Made by a program: the position numbers and the translations under genes. A stretch of 6,438 nt of DNA from assembly GCA_022822125.1 (NCBI GenBank), contig JAJECF010000118.1, forward strand, positions 1 to 6,438. Reading direction: 5' to 3'. This document shows, one piece after another, positions 1 through 5,758 of this stretch. Position 1 is the stretch's first letter. Each line of letters opens with the position of its first letter. The DNA is from Alphaproteobacteria bacterium. Lineage in GTDB: Bacteria; Pseudomonadota; Alphaproteobacteria; Bin95. The notes under the pieces were generated by a model. The model worked only from the letters and a program-made list of their open reading frames with translations, did not search any database and had not been told where the DNA came from.

Positions 1-905
1 TCGACGATCTCGCGCAGCCCCGAGCCCTCGCGGCCGGCATCGGCGCGCAGCAGCGCATAGTGGGTATAGGCCCGGCCGAACGGGTCGCGCACGCCCGGCA
101 CATGCCTGAGGGCCAGGTCGATGCCGAAGCGCCCGATATACTCGAAGGCCGAAACCTGGTCGCCGGTGGCGGCCCGCAGGCGCGAGAGCAGCTCGATCAC
201 ATCCGGGATCGAGCGCAGCGCGGCGAAGGCCGTCACCTCCTCGCGCGGCCGGGGGAAGAGCTTGACGCAGGCCGCGGTCACGATGCCGAGCGTGCCTTCG
301 CCGCCGATGAAGAGCTGCTTCAGGTCGTAGCCGGTATTGTCCTTGCGCAGGCGGCGCAGCCCGTTCCAGACGCGCCCGTCCGGCAGCACGGCTTCCAGCC
401 CCAGCACGAGTTCGCGCATATTGCCGTAGCGCAGCGTGTTGATGCCGCCGGCATTGGTGGAGATATTGCCGCCGACCGTGCAGCTTCCCTCGGCGCCGAG
501 GCTGAGCGGGAACAGCCGGTCGGCGTCGGCCGCCGCCGCCTGGACATGCTGGAGGATGCAGCCCGCCTCGACCGTCATGGTGTAGTTGAGCGCGTCCAGG
601 TCCCGGATGCGGTTCATGCGCGCGAGGCTCACCAGAAGCTGGCTGCCGTCCTCCGCCGGCATGGCCCCGCCGCAAAGCCCGGTATTGCCGCCCTGCGGCA
701 CGATGGCGACGCCCGCCTCGCGGCAGAGCCGGACGACGGCCGCCGCCTGCTCCGTCGAGGCCGGCCGGGCGACGAAGGGCGTGCTGCCGCGATAGAGACC
801 GCGCGGCTCGACCAGAAGCGGCGCCAGTTCGTCCGGGTCGGCGGAGAGCCCGCGCTCGCCCAAAAGCGCCCTCAGCGGCTCCGCCAGTGCCTCGGCCCGT
901 GCCAT
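1..905 (-). CDS. FAD-binding oxidoreductase, D-2-hydroxyglutarate dehydrogenase/GlcD-like (3' end cut by window edge)
   Basis: This is a flavoprotein of the FAD-linked oxidase family (PCMH-type FAD domain; D-2-hydroxyglutarate dehydrogenase, D-lactate dehydrogenase and glycolate oxidase GlcD are relatives). Such enzymes oxidise a D-2-hydroxyacid to the 2-oxoacid and pass electrons to a carrier. I read 301 codons from an ATG at 905, open to the window edge. The FAD-binding loop QGGNTGLCGG is at residues 71-80, a second conserved FAD segment with GGNISTNAGG at 145-154, and GGEGTLGIVT at 201-210. The family is usually about 460-480 residues, so the substrate/cap domain and C-terminal motifs lie outside and the substrate cannot be fixed. 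The pattern around residues 66-100 looks most like the D-2-hydroxyglutarate dehydrogenase branch. A purine-rich GAGGGGGAAACGGGAG precedes the start. The gene is divergent from hicB. Confidence 0.9.
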   Translation of the reverse strand, partial: MARAEALAEPLRALLGERGLSADPDELAPLLVEPRGLYRGSTPFVARPASTEQAAAVVRLCREAGVAIVPQGGNTGLCGGAMPAEDGSQLLVSLARMNRIRDLDALNYTMTVEAGCILQHVQAAAADADRLFPLSLGAEGSCTVGGNISTNAGGINTLRYGNMRELVLGLEAVLPDGRVWNGLRRLRKDNTGYDLKQLFIGGEGTLGIVTAACVKLFPRPREEVTAFAALRSIPDVIELLSRLRAATGDQVSAFEYIGRFGIDLALRHVPGVRDPFGRAYTHYALLRADAGREGSGLREIV

Positions 906-977
906 CTCCCGTTTCCCCCTCAAGCGAATCGGACGCGCTCACATAAGCGCCGGCTGCGGCGGCGGCAAGGGCCGGCC

Positions 978-1006
978 TTTGACAGGGGCGTGCCCTGTTG
1001 CTAGAG
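978..1006 (+). promoter_or_regulatory. Candidate sigma-70-type promoter for hicBA
   Basis: TTTGAC (978-983), a 17-base spacer and CTAGAG (1001-1006) match the alphaproteobacterial CTTGAC-N17-CTATAT pattern at 5 of 6 and 4 of 6 positions. A perfect TTGACA also reads at 979-984. Transcription would begin near 1013, giving a leader of about 23 bases before the hicB ATG at 1036. The assignment rests on sequence match and position only. Confidence 0.5.
982..998. promoter_or_regulatory. Inverted repeat inside the hicBA promoter (possible operator)
   Basis: ACAGGG (982-987) and CCCTGT (993-998) form a perfect 6-bp inverted repeat with a 5-base spacer. It overlaps the end of the -35 box and fills the spacer up to the -10 box. 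A repressor bound here would block RNA polymerase. Toxin-antitoxin operons are commonly autorepressed, but the HicB encoded here shows no DNA-binding domain, so the binding protein is unknown. Confidence 0.35.
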
Positions 1007-1035
1007 ACGGGCGCCTTGGGCGAACGGGTTTCGAT

Positions 1036-1248
1036 ATGGCGAGCAGCTATACAGCGGTTGTCGAACATTGCGCGGAAACCGGCCTGTATGTCGGCTATGT
1101 GCCCGGCTTTCCCGGTGCGCACAGCCAGGGTGAAACGCTGGAAGAACTGAATGAAAATCTGAGAGAAGTCATTTCGATGTTGCTGGCGGATGGCGAGCCT
1201 GAAATGGAAGGGGTTTATATCGGCACCCAGACAGTAGTCGTCGCATGA
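1036..1248 (+). CDS. hicB: HicB-family antitoxin, short form (70 aa)
   Basis: This is the antitoxin of a type II HicBA system, expected to bind and neutralise the HicA mRNA interferase encoded next to it. The 70-residue product has the compact HicB fold pattern: an N-terminal strand (YTAVVEH, 5-11), GLYVGYVPGFPGAHSQGETLEEL (16-38) with the GETLEEL turn, then the helix NENLREVISMLL. Many HicB proteins carry a C-terminal ribbon-helix-helix or helix-turn-helix DNA-binding domain. This one stops after the first domain, as the short HicB subgroup does. I chose the ATG at 1036. An upstream in-frame ATG at 979 would add 19 residues unlike the family and would sit inside the candidate promoter. The Shine-Dalgarno match is weak. 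Local G+C is about 50%, well below the flanks, which suggests horizontal acquisition. Confidence 0.88.
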   Translation: MASSYTAVVEHCAETGLYVGYVPGFPGAHSQGETLEELNENLREVISMLLADGEPEMEGVYIGTQTVVVA

Positions 1249-1302
1249 TGTCGCGTATCGGCCAAAATACAGGGCAAACGAACCGGACTTGATTTTCCGT
1301 TT

Positions 1303-1310
1303 AAGAGGAA
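1303..1310 (+). promoter_or_regulatory. Ribosome binding site of hicA
   Basis: AAGAGGAA lies 6 bases before the GTG at 1317 and fixes that codon as the hicA start. It is much stronger than anything ahead of hicB, so the toxin has its own initiation site rather than depending on coupling across the 68-base gap. Confidence 0.6.
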
Positions 1311-1316
1311 TGGTTT

Positions 1317-1541
1317 GTGAGTCTTCCGGTTCTCAGGCCGAGAGAAGTGATCTCGATACTCGTTGCTCTCGGTTTCCGGGAGGTCCGCCAGAGAGGTTCC
1401 CACAAGCAGTTCCGGCACGAAGACGGACGAACGACGACCGTGCCGGTACATGGCAGCCGCGATATTTCGCCGATATTGCTCCGGCAAATTGCGCGGGCGG
1501 CAGGATTGACGGTCCAGGAGTTTCTCGGGCGGCGCCGATAG
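1317..1541 (+). CDS. hicA: HicA-family mRNA interferase toxin (74 aa)
   Basis: HicA toxins are small double-stranded-RNA-binding-like proteins that cleave mRNA and arrest translation until HicB neutralises them. This 74-residue product shows the family layout: a first helix (PREVISILVALGF, 8-20), the hallmark RGSHKQF at 26-32 with the expected catalytic His29, a strand with TVPVHG (41-46), and the C-terminal helix ending QEFLGRRR. Length and motifs are intact, so it should be active. The start is GTG, supported by a good ribosome binding site. It lies 68 bases after hicB, giving the antitoxin-first order, the reverse of hicA-hicB in E. coli K-12. Its stop is 13 bases from the stop of the convergent kinase gene. 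Base composition is intermediate between hicB and the G+C-rich neighbours. Confidence 0.9.
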   Translation: MSLPVLRPREVISILVALGFREVRQRGSHKQFRHEDGRTTTVPVHGSRDISPILLRQIARAAGLTVQEFLGRRR

Positions 1542-1554
1542 CCCGCAGGGGCCT

Positions 1555-2613
1555 TTAACCCGATGCCTCGGCGAGCTCCCAGGCGCGTTCGGCCATGAGC
1601 AGGCCGAGGCGGCCGACCTCCTCGGCATTGTCGGAGGCGGCGTTGCCGGCGAGTCCGCGGGCGCGCACGCCGTCCAGGATCGAGGCGAAGCGGAACATGG
1701 CGTGGACGTTGTGGACCGGCGTGAGGCCGTCTGCGCGGCCGGCGGCCAGGCGGTAGGCCTCGACGAATTCCTCCTGCTCCGGGATGCCGAGCGCGTGGCG
1801 GTCGAGGTCGCGCACGCCCCAATATTCGCCCGAGGTGGTGTTGAACAGGATGCAGAGATAGGCGAGGTCGGAGAGCGGGTGGCCGAGCGTGGCCAACTCC
1901 CAGTCGAACACAGCGACGATGCGCGGCTCGGTGGGGTGGAACATGATGTTGCCGACCCGGAAATCGCCGTGCGCGACGCGCGTCTCGTCGCCCGCCGGCA
2001 TGCGCGGCGGCAGCCAGTCCATGAGCCGGTACATTTCCGGTATCTCGCGCGTGGCCGTCTCGCGGTAATTGCGCGCCCAGCGGTTGAACTGGCGCTCGAA
2101 ATAGTTGCCCGGCCGCCCGAAACCGCCGAGGCCGACCGCGTCCGGATCGACGCGGTGCAGGGCTGCCAGCGCCTCGGCGAGCGCGCGGTACATCTGCCGG
2201 CGCTCCTCCGGCTCGACGCCCGGCATGGCGCTGTCGGTATAGACGCGGCCCTCCATCCGCTCCATGACATAGAAAGGCGTGTCGATGACGCTCTCGTCGT
2301 CGCAGAAGAGATATTGTTTCGCCACCGGCACAGGCGTGTCGGCCAGCGCCTTCTGCACCCGGTATTCCCGGTCCACCGCATGGGCCGAAGGCAGCAATTC
2401 GCCGGGCGGCTTCTTGCGCAGCACATATTCGGCATTGGGCCAGGCGAGCACGAAAGTCGGGTTGGACTGTCCATAGCCGAACTGGCGCACCTGCAGCCGG
2501 CCTTCCGTGTCCGGCAGCCGGTCCTTCAGCCAGGCGTCGAGCGCCGCCTCGTCGAAGCGGTGCGCCTCGCGCACATCGGCAAGCCGCGTGCCTTCCCCCG
2601 GATCGATCGCCAT
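1555..2613 (-). CDS. Phosphotransferase family protein, ACAD10/ACAD11 kinase-domain type
   Basis: This is an aminoglycoside-phosphotransferase-fold kinase of the subfamily that forms the N-terminal domain of eukaryotic ACAD10/ACAD11 and is free-standing in bacteria. The eukaryotic proteins and Pseudomonas LvaA phosphorylate 4-hydroxyacyl-CoA so that an acyl-CoA dehydrogenase-like partner can remove the phosphate. The 352-residue product has the nucleotide loop FGYGQSNPT (45-53), YVLRKKP with the ATP-contacting Lys (67/68), the Brenner motif HGDFRVGN (215-222; Asp217, Asn222) and VFDWE (235-239; metal-binding Asp237), then TLGHPLSDLAY. All key residues are present. I chose the ATG at 2613, preceded by GAGGGAG 9 bases upstream, over an in-frame GTG at 2631. 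No dehydrogenase partner is in the window, so 4-hydroxyacyl-CoA as substrate is an inference from the family. Confidence 0.9.
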   Translation of the reverse strand: MAIDPGEGTRLADVREAHRFDEAALDAWLKDRLPDTEGRLQVRQFGYGQSNPTFVLAWPNAEYVLRKKPPGELLPSAHAVDREYRVQKALADTPVPVAKQYLFCDDESVIDTPFYVMERMEGRVYTDSAMPGVEPEERRQMYRALAEALAALHRVDPDAVGLGGFGRPGNYFERQFNRWARNYRETATREIPEMYRLMDWLPPRMPAGDETRVAHGDFRVGNIMFHPTEPRIVAVFDWELATLGHPLSDLAYLCILFNTTSGEYWGVRDLDRHALGIPEQEEFVEAYRLAAGRADGLTPVHNVHAMFRFASILDGVRARGLAGNAASDNAEEVGRLGLLMAERAWELAEASG

Positions 2614-2622
2614 GGCCGTCCG

Positions 2623-2629
2623 CTCCCTC
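2623..2629 (-). promoter_or_regulatory. Ribosome binding site of the kinase gene
   Basis: GAGGGAG on the minus strand lies 9 bases before the ATG at 2613 and favours that codon over the GTG at 2631, which the site itself almost overlaps. Confidence 0.55.
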
Positions 2630-2700
2630 ACGATGCGCCCCGCTGGCCACGATAGGGACCCCTGCCACTACCCGCAACGCCGCCCCGGCAGGCTCGCGCG

Positions 2701-2712
2701 AACGGCGCCGTT
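2701..2712. repeat. Perfect 12-bp palindrome in the divergent promoter gap
   Basis: AACGGCGCCGTT is fully self-complementary. It sits in the 136-bp gap between the divergent kinase (ATG at 2613) and dehydrogenase (ATG at 2750) genes, 37 bases before the latter. GCCCC at 2682-2686 and GGGGC at 2713-2717 could extend it into a larger structure. It is a candidate operator, with no direct evidence of binding. No convincing -35/-10 pair was found in this gap. Confidence 0.3.
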
Positions 2713-2717
2713 GGGGC

Positions 2718-2753
2718 ATGATGGCGGCCCGGGCAGGGAGGCAGGACGCATGA
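2718..2753 (+). promoter_or_regulatory. Possible leader ORF overlapping the dehydrogenase start (ATGA)
   Basis: A short frame with two consecutive ATGs (2718 and 2721) encodes MMAARAGRQDA and stops at the TGA of 2751-2753. That stop overlaps the dehydrogenase ATG (2750-2752) as ATGA. It would allow termination-reinitiation coupling. The only ribosome-binding signal before it is a weak TTGGGG, so translation is uncertain. Confidence 0.2.
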
Positions 2754-3688
2754 AAATCGCAGCAGCGCGCGACTTCCACGAGCGGGTGCAGGCGGCGGCG
2801 GAGGCCGTTCGCCCGGACATCGAATGGGCGCTTAGCGACGAGACCGGCGCCTGGACCCGGCCGCCGGAGGGGGCGGACGCAATCATCTATGCCGGCACCG
2901 CCTATACGGACAGCTTCGTGGACGACATGCTCTCGATCACGCCGCCGAAATGGGCGCATACCGAAGACGCCGGCATAGACGGACGTTTCTATGACGGCAT
3001 GCGCGCCAAGGGCGTTCCGGTGACGCACAGCCCCGGGGCCAATGCGCCGGAAGTGGCGGAGCTCGCCTTCGCCGGCCTCATGTGGGGGGCGAAGCGCCTC
3101 GGCGAATTCCGGGCCGGCCAGCATGCGCATCGCTGGGACAAGCTGATGCTCCCGGGGCTCAGCGCCACGACCGTGCTCATCGTCGGGCTCGGCGCCATCG
3201 GCAGCCGCGTCGCGCAATACGCCAGGGCGTTCGGCATGACCGTCCACGGCATCAGGCGCTCGCCCGAGCCGGTGCCGGGCGTGGACCGGCAGGGGGTGCT
3301 GGCGGACCTTGCGAACTTCCTGCCGGATGCCGATTTCGTCGTGCTCGCGCTTCCGATCTCGGACGACACGGCAGGCATGATCGACGGGGCGGCGCTGGCG
3401 CGCATGAAGGACACGGCCGTGCTGGTCAATGTCGGCCGCGGCGCGCTGGTCGATATCGACGCGCTTCGGGAGGCTCTCGAAGCCGGCGGCATCGCGAGCG
3501 CATTCCTGGACGTGCTGCCGGTCGAGCCCTGGCCCGCCGACAGCGACCTCTGGGACGTGCCGAACCTGTTCATCACCCCGCATAACGGCTCGCTCAGCCC
3601 CCTTTACGCCGAGCGCGTGGCGGAAATCTGGCTGGAGAACCTGAAGCGCTTCACCGCCGGCGAACCGCTGCTGCACCGGGCGTTCTGA
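2750..3688 (+). CDS. D-isomer-specific 2-hydroxyacid dehydrogenase (NAD(P)-dependent, GhrA-like)
   Basis: This is a reversible 2-oxoacid/D-2-hydroxyacid oxidoreductase of 312 residues, normal for the family. The Rossmann glycine motif GLGAIG is at 146-151. The catalytic trio is visible: Arg230 in VNVGRG (226-231), Glu259 in LPVEPWP (256-262) and His278 in TPHNGS (276-281). At the end of the second beta strand the sequence reads HGIRR (166-170). Arg here rather than Asp usually means preference for NADPH, so the enzyme probably runs as a glyoxylate/hydroxypyruvate-type reductase. The substrate loop around 70-78 (HTEDAGIDG) does not settle the substrate. The ATG at 2750 has GGGAGG 8 bases upstream. 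The frame stays open much further upstream, but only into sequence antisense to the kinase gene. It is divergent from that kinase and convergent with the AtzH-like gene 9 bases downstream. Confidence 0.93.
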   Translation: MKIAAARDFHERVQAAAEAVRPDIEWALSDETGAWTRPPEGADAIIYAGTAYTDSFVDDMLSITPPKWAHTEDAGIDGRFYDGMRAKGVPVTHSPGANAPEVAELAFAGLMWGAKRLGEFRAGQHAHRWDKLMLPGLSATTVLIVGLGAIGSRVAQYARAFGMTVHGIRRSPEPVPGVDRQGVLADLANFLPDADFVVLALPISDDTAGMIDGAALARMKDTAVLVNVGRGALVDIDALREALEAGGIASAFLDVLPVEPWPADSDLWDVPNLFITPHNGSLSPLYAERVAEIWLENLKRFTAGEPLLHRAF

Positions 3689-3693
3689 AGACC

Positions 3694-3714
3694 CGCCCTA
3701 CCAGAAGGGCGTTT
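3694..3714 (+). terminator. Short hairpin with TTT between convergent genes
   Basis: CGCCCT (3694-3699), a 6-base loop and AGGGCG (3706-3711), followed by TTT, form a compact G+C-rich stem just after the dehydrogenase stop. The U tract is short, so the terminator would be weak. The stem overlaps the last codons and TAG stop of the convergent AtzH-like gene; on the minus strand no T run follows. Confidence 0.4.
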
Positions 3715-4102
3715 CGCTGACCGTGGAGACATGCGCGGCCACGACCTTCCAGCCGAGGTCAGGGAATCGCGCCCAGGTCTGGCTCTGCCGGCCGATAAGG
3801 TCCTTGCCGCGGACCTTGAACTCCAGATTGACCACGGCCCAATCGCGCCCGAGCGTCAGGATCTCGAGCCGCCGGCGCTCTTCCTTGATGCCCGGCCCCG
3901 GCGGGCGGGCGACGCGGTGCGCATGGATTTCGTCGAAGCCGTAGCCGTTTTCGTGCAGCGCATAGCGGATGGTGTGCGGGCTCTCCCAGAAGGTGGCGCC
4001 CAGCACCGCGACATCCTTCGTCTCCAGCGCCGCCTCATAGGCTTCGAAGCGGGCGCGCACCTCTTCCACGACTTCCGGGATATTGGGCGTCATGTCGGTC
4101 AT
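3698..4102 (-). CDS. AtzH/HpxZ-like protein (DUF3225, SnoaL-like fold)
   Basis: This 134-residue protein belongs to the AtzH-like/HpxZ family, with a cone-shaped NTF2/SnoaL-type fold, known mainly as a small partner of amidase-signature hydrolases (AtzE of cyanuric acid degradation, and oxalurate catabolism clusters). Recognisable segments are PEVVEEVRARFEAYEAAL (9-26), the acidic turn with TKDVAVLGATFWESP (28-42), the RYALHENGYGFDEI stretch (46-59), and GRQSQTW (104-110) followed by GWKVVAAHVS (117-126). The ATG at 4102 overlaps the amidase TGA as ATGA, so the two are translationally coupled and probably made in matched amounts. The frame is open further upstream only because it runs antisense-like through the amidase gene. 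The precise biochemical role in the family is unclear: a small hydrolase or an amidase-stabilising subunit are both possible. Confidence 0.88.
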   Translation of the reverse strand: MTDMTPNIPEVVEEVRARFEAYEAALETKDVAVLGATFWESPHTIRYALHENGYGFDEIHAHRVARPPGPGIKEERRRLEILTLGRDWAVVNLEFKVRGKDLIGRQSQTWARFPDLGWKVVAAHVSTVSETPFW

Positions 4103-5271
4103 TGCGTTCGCTCCATTGCGAGCGCCAGCGCAACGAGGCTGGCGTCGGTTCCGTGTCCGCCGACGACGGACAGCCCGACCGGCAGGCCGTCCACCACCGC
4201 GCCGGGCAGGCTGACCTGCGGCGCGCCGGTAAGCCCGCCATGGCTCGCCAGCACGGAGATGCGGGTCCGCAGCGCCTCCTGCTCCGAGACGGAGAGGCCC
4301 CTGGGCGGGGCGGGGAAGGGCGTGGTCGGCAGGCAAAGCACCGTGCCCGGCGGCAGCAGGTGGACCAGCCGGGCCCGCGCCTCCGCCCGCAGCATCGACG
4401 CCCAGAGCCGGTCGGCCTCGGGAATGTCCGCGCCGCGCACGAGATTGCGGGCGACCGAATACGCCATGCGCGGATTGCGCCGGTCGAGCCAGTCGCGGAA
4501 GGTGAGCCAGGCCTCCCAGGGCTGCAGCGTGCGCTGCGCTCTCGCCCAGGCGGAGAGGCCGGGCGGGGCCATCGTCACCTCCTCCGACTTGCCGACGACC
4601 CGGCCGAGCCGCTCGATCGCCGGCCCGAGCGCGCGGCCGACCCCCGCATCCGCGAAGCCGAACGCATCGACGGCGATCAGCAGCCGGCTCGGCAGCGCCT
4701 CGGGAATGGCCTCCTGCAACAGCGCGGCGGAAACGCGGGCGAAGGTCTCCGCGTCACGCGCGAACCAGCCTGTCGTGTCCGAACTCGGCGCCTGGGCCAT
4801 CATGCCCCGGAGGTCGAGCCGGCCCCAGCTCGGACGGATGCCGTAAAGCCCGCAGAAGCTCGCCGGCACGCGGACCGAGCCGCCCGTGTCGGTGCCGAGC
4901 GCCGTGTCGCACAAACCCGAAGCAACCGCCGAGGCCGACCCCGAGGAGGAGCCGCCCGGCACACGGTCCGGCGCGGCCGGGTTGAGCGGCGTGCCGTAGA
5001 AGGCGCTCTCGCCCAGTATGCCGAGCGAGACCTCGTCGGTGACGGTCTTGCCGATGAAGGCGGCGCCCGCTTCCAGCAGCGTCTCGACCGCCCAGGCATG
5101 GCGCTCGGCGGGGGCGTCGGCGCCCGGCCAGTCGGGGTTGCCGCCGCCGGTCGGCAGGCCGGCCACGTCGAACAGGTCCTTCGCGGCGAAGGTCAGCCCG
5201 TCGAGCGGCCCGCCGGCGCGGCCCTCGATCCGGCGCTCCGTGCCCGGAACGAAGGCGCCGCCGTCCGCCAC
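4099..5271 (-). CDS. Amidase-signature hydrolase, AMI1-like
   Basis: This is a Ser-cisSer-Lys amidase of 390 residues, shorter than the usual 450-500 but similar to plant AMI1 (indole-3-acetamide hydrolase, about 425). It would hydrolyse a small amide to acid plus ammonia in the cytoplasm; no signal peptide is seen. Catalytic Lys31 lies in LTFAAKDLFDV, the cis-Ser in VPGGSSSGS (about Ser108), and the nucleophile Ser132 in DTGGSVRVPAS; spacings match those I recall for AMI1. GNPDW (44-48) is also shared with AMI1. The GTG at 5271 is the only sensible start: a TAG two codons upstream in the same frame closes it, and it gives the expected distance to Lys31. That TAG is the stop of the VOC gene. 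The ribosome-binding signal is poor, suggesting reinitiation after the VOC gene. Substrate unknown; indole-3-acetamide is possible but not shown. Confidence 0.92.
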   Translation of the reverse strand: MADGGAFVPGTERRIEGRAGGPLDGLTFAAKDLFDVAGLPTGGGNPDWPGADAPAERHAWAVETLLEAGAAFIGKTVTDEVSLGILGESAFYGTPLNPAAPDRVPGGSSSGSASAVASGLCDTALGTDTGGSVRVPASFCGLYGIRPSWGRLDLRGMMAQAPSSDTTGWFARDAETFARVSAALLQEAIPEALPSRLLIAVDAFGFADAGVGRALGPAIERLGRVVGKSEEVTMAPPGLSAWARAQRTLQPWEAWLTFRDWLDRRNPRMAYSVARNLVRGADIPEADRLWASMLRAEARARLVHLLPPGTVLCLPTTPFPAPPRGLSVSEQEALRTRISVLASHGGLTGAPQVSLPGAVVDGLPVGLSVVGGHGTDASLVALALAMERTQ

Positions 5272-5274
5272 CGG

Positions 5275-5658
5275 CTAGTCCCGCTCGATGAGCTGGTAGA
5301 GCACGCCGTGGCCGTCAGCCGGGTGGACGAAGACCATGCCGGTCGCCTCGATCAGTCGCGCGCCGTTCGCCGCCATCTGCGTCTTTGCGGCCTCAAGGTC
5401 GTCCACGGCGAGCGCGACCAGATGCAGCCCCTCGCCGTTCTTTTCGAGGCTGCGCGCGATCGCGCCGTCGCCGAGCGGCTCGGCAAGCTCGATGAAGCGG
5501 CCGGAGTCGCCGAGCGGCAGGATCGCGCGCCGAAGCCCCAGATGCGGCTCTTCCTCCGGCGGCGCTTCCGCCTTCAGCCCGAGCTTGCCCTCATAGTCCT
5601 CGAGGCTGCGGTCGAGGTCCTTAACCCGGACGACGATATGGTCGATCCACTTGTGCAT
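5275..5658 (-). CDS. VOC-family protein, methylmalonyl-CoA epimerase-like
   Basis: This is a 127-residue metalloprotein of the vicinal-oxygen-chelate (glyoxalase/epimerase) superfamily. It has the two-repeat layout: first metal ligand His7 in DHIVVRVKDLDRSLEDY, Glu57 in FIELAEPLG (55-63), His79 in EKNGEGLHLVALAVDDL (72-88), and Glu125 near the end (VLYQLIE). The segment ELAEPLG, then IARSLEKNGEGLH, then VDDLEAA is the pattern of methylmalonyl-CoA epimerases, which shift the configuration at C2 of the acyl-CoA. It is slightly short for that enzyme and first in a three-gene operon, so a related epimerase or isomerase acting on another substrate is equally possible. The ATG at 5658 has AAGGAAGG 9 bases upstream. 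An in-frame TTG at 5739 would add 27 residues with no family match. The TAG stop is followed by one codon and then the amidase GTG in the same frame. Confidence 0.87.
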   Translation of the reverse strand: MHKWIDHIVVRVKDLDRSLEDYEGKLGLKAEAPPEEEPHLGLRRAILPLGDSGRFIELAEPLGDGAIARSLEKNGEGLHLVALAVDDLEAAKTQMAANGARLIEATGMVFVHPADGHGVLYQLIERD

Positions 5659-5667
5659 GGCTTGCTG

Positions 5668-5675
5668 CCTTCCTT
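5668..5675 (-). promoter_or_regulatory. Ribosome binding site of the VOC gene
   Basis: AAGGAAGG on the minus strand lies 9 bases before the ATG at 5658. It decides that start over upstream alternatives and is the only strong ribosome binding site in the three-gene operon. Confidence 0.6.
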
Positions 5676-5734
5676 GCGTTGCGTTCCCCGCGCCCAACCG
5701 GCGAGGGCAGGGGCGTTCCAATGTGTCATGTTCT

Positions 5735-5754
5735 GCCAATTGGGGCCAATATGG
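5735..5754. repeat. Tandem 10-bp repeat with palindromic core, upstream of the VOC-amidase operon
   Basis: GCCAATTGGG (5735-5744) is followed at once by GCCAATATGG (5745-5754), 8 of 10 positions identical. The first unit contains the perfect palindrome CCAATTGG and the second a near palindrome, CCAATATGG. The pair sits about 80-95 bases before the VOC ATG, at or just after the predicted transcription start, where a repressor operator would be expected. Role inferred from position only. Confidence 0.35.
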
Positions 5755-5758
5755 AGAT

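Noticed and set aside
60..1004. A 314-codon plus-strand frame
   Set aside because: It lies antisense to the FAD-oxidoreductase, whose FAD-binding motifs are clear on the minus strand.
1276..1302. AAACG...CGTTT inverted repeat just before the hicA ribosome binding site
   Set aside because: A 5-bp stem with a 17-base loop is expected by chance and too weak to claim translational control.
1541..1556. A hairpin GCCC-GCAG-GGGC followed by CTTT between hicA and the kinase gene
   Set aside because: The stem is only 4 bp, too weak to call a terminator.
1301..3676. A 791-codon open frame on the minus strand
   Set aside because: It runs out of frame through the kinase gene and antisense to the dehydrogenase, and has arginine/alanine/proline-rich shadow composition. 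Both real genes have complete catalytic motifs.
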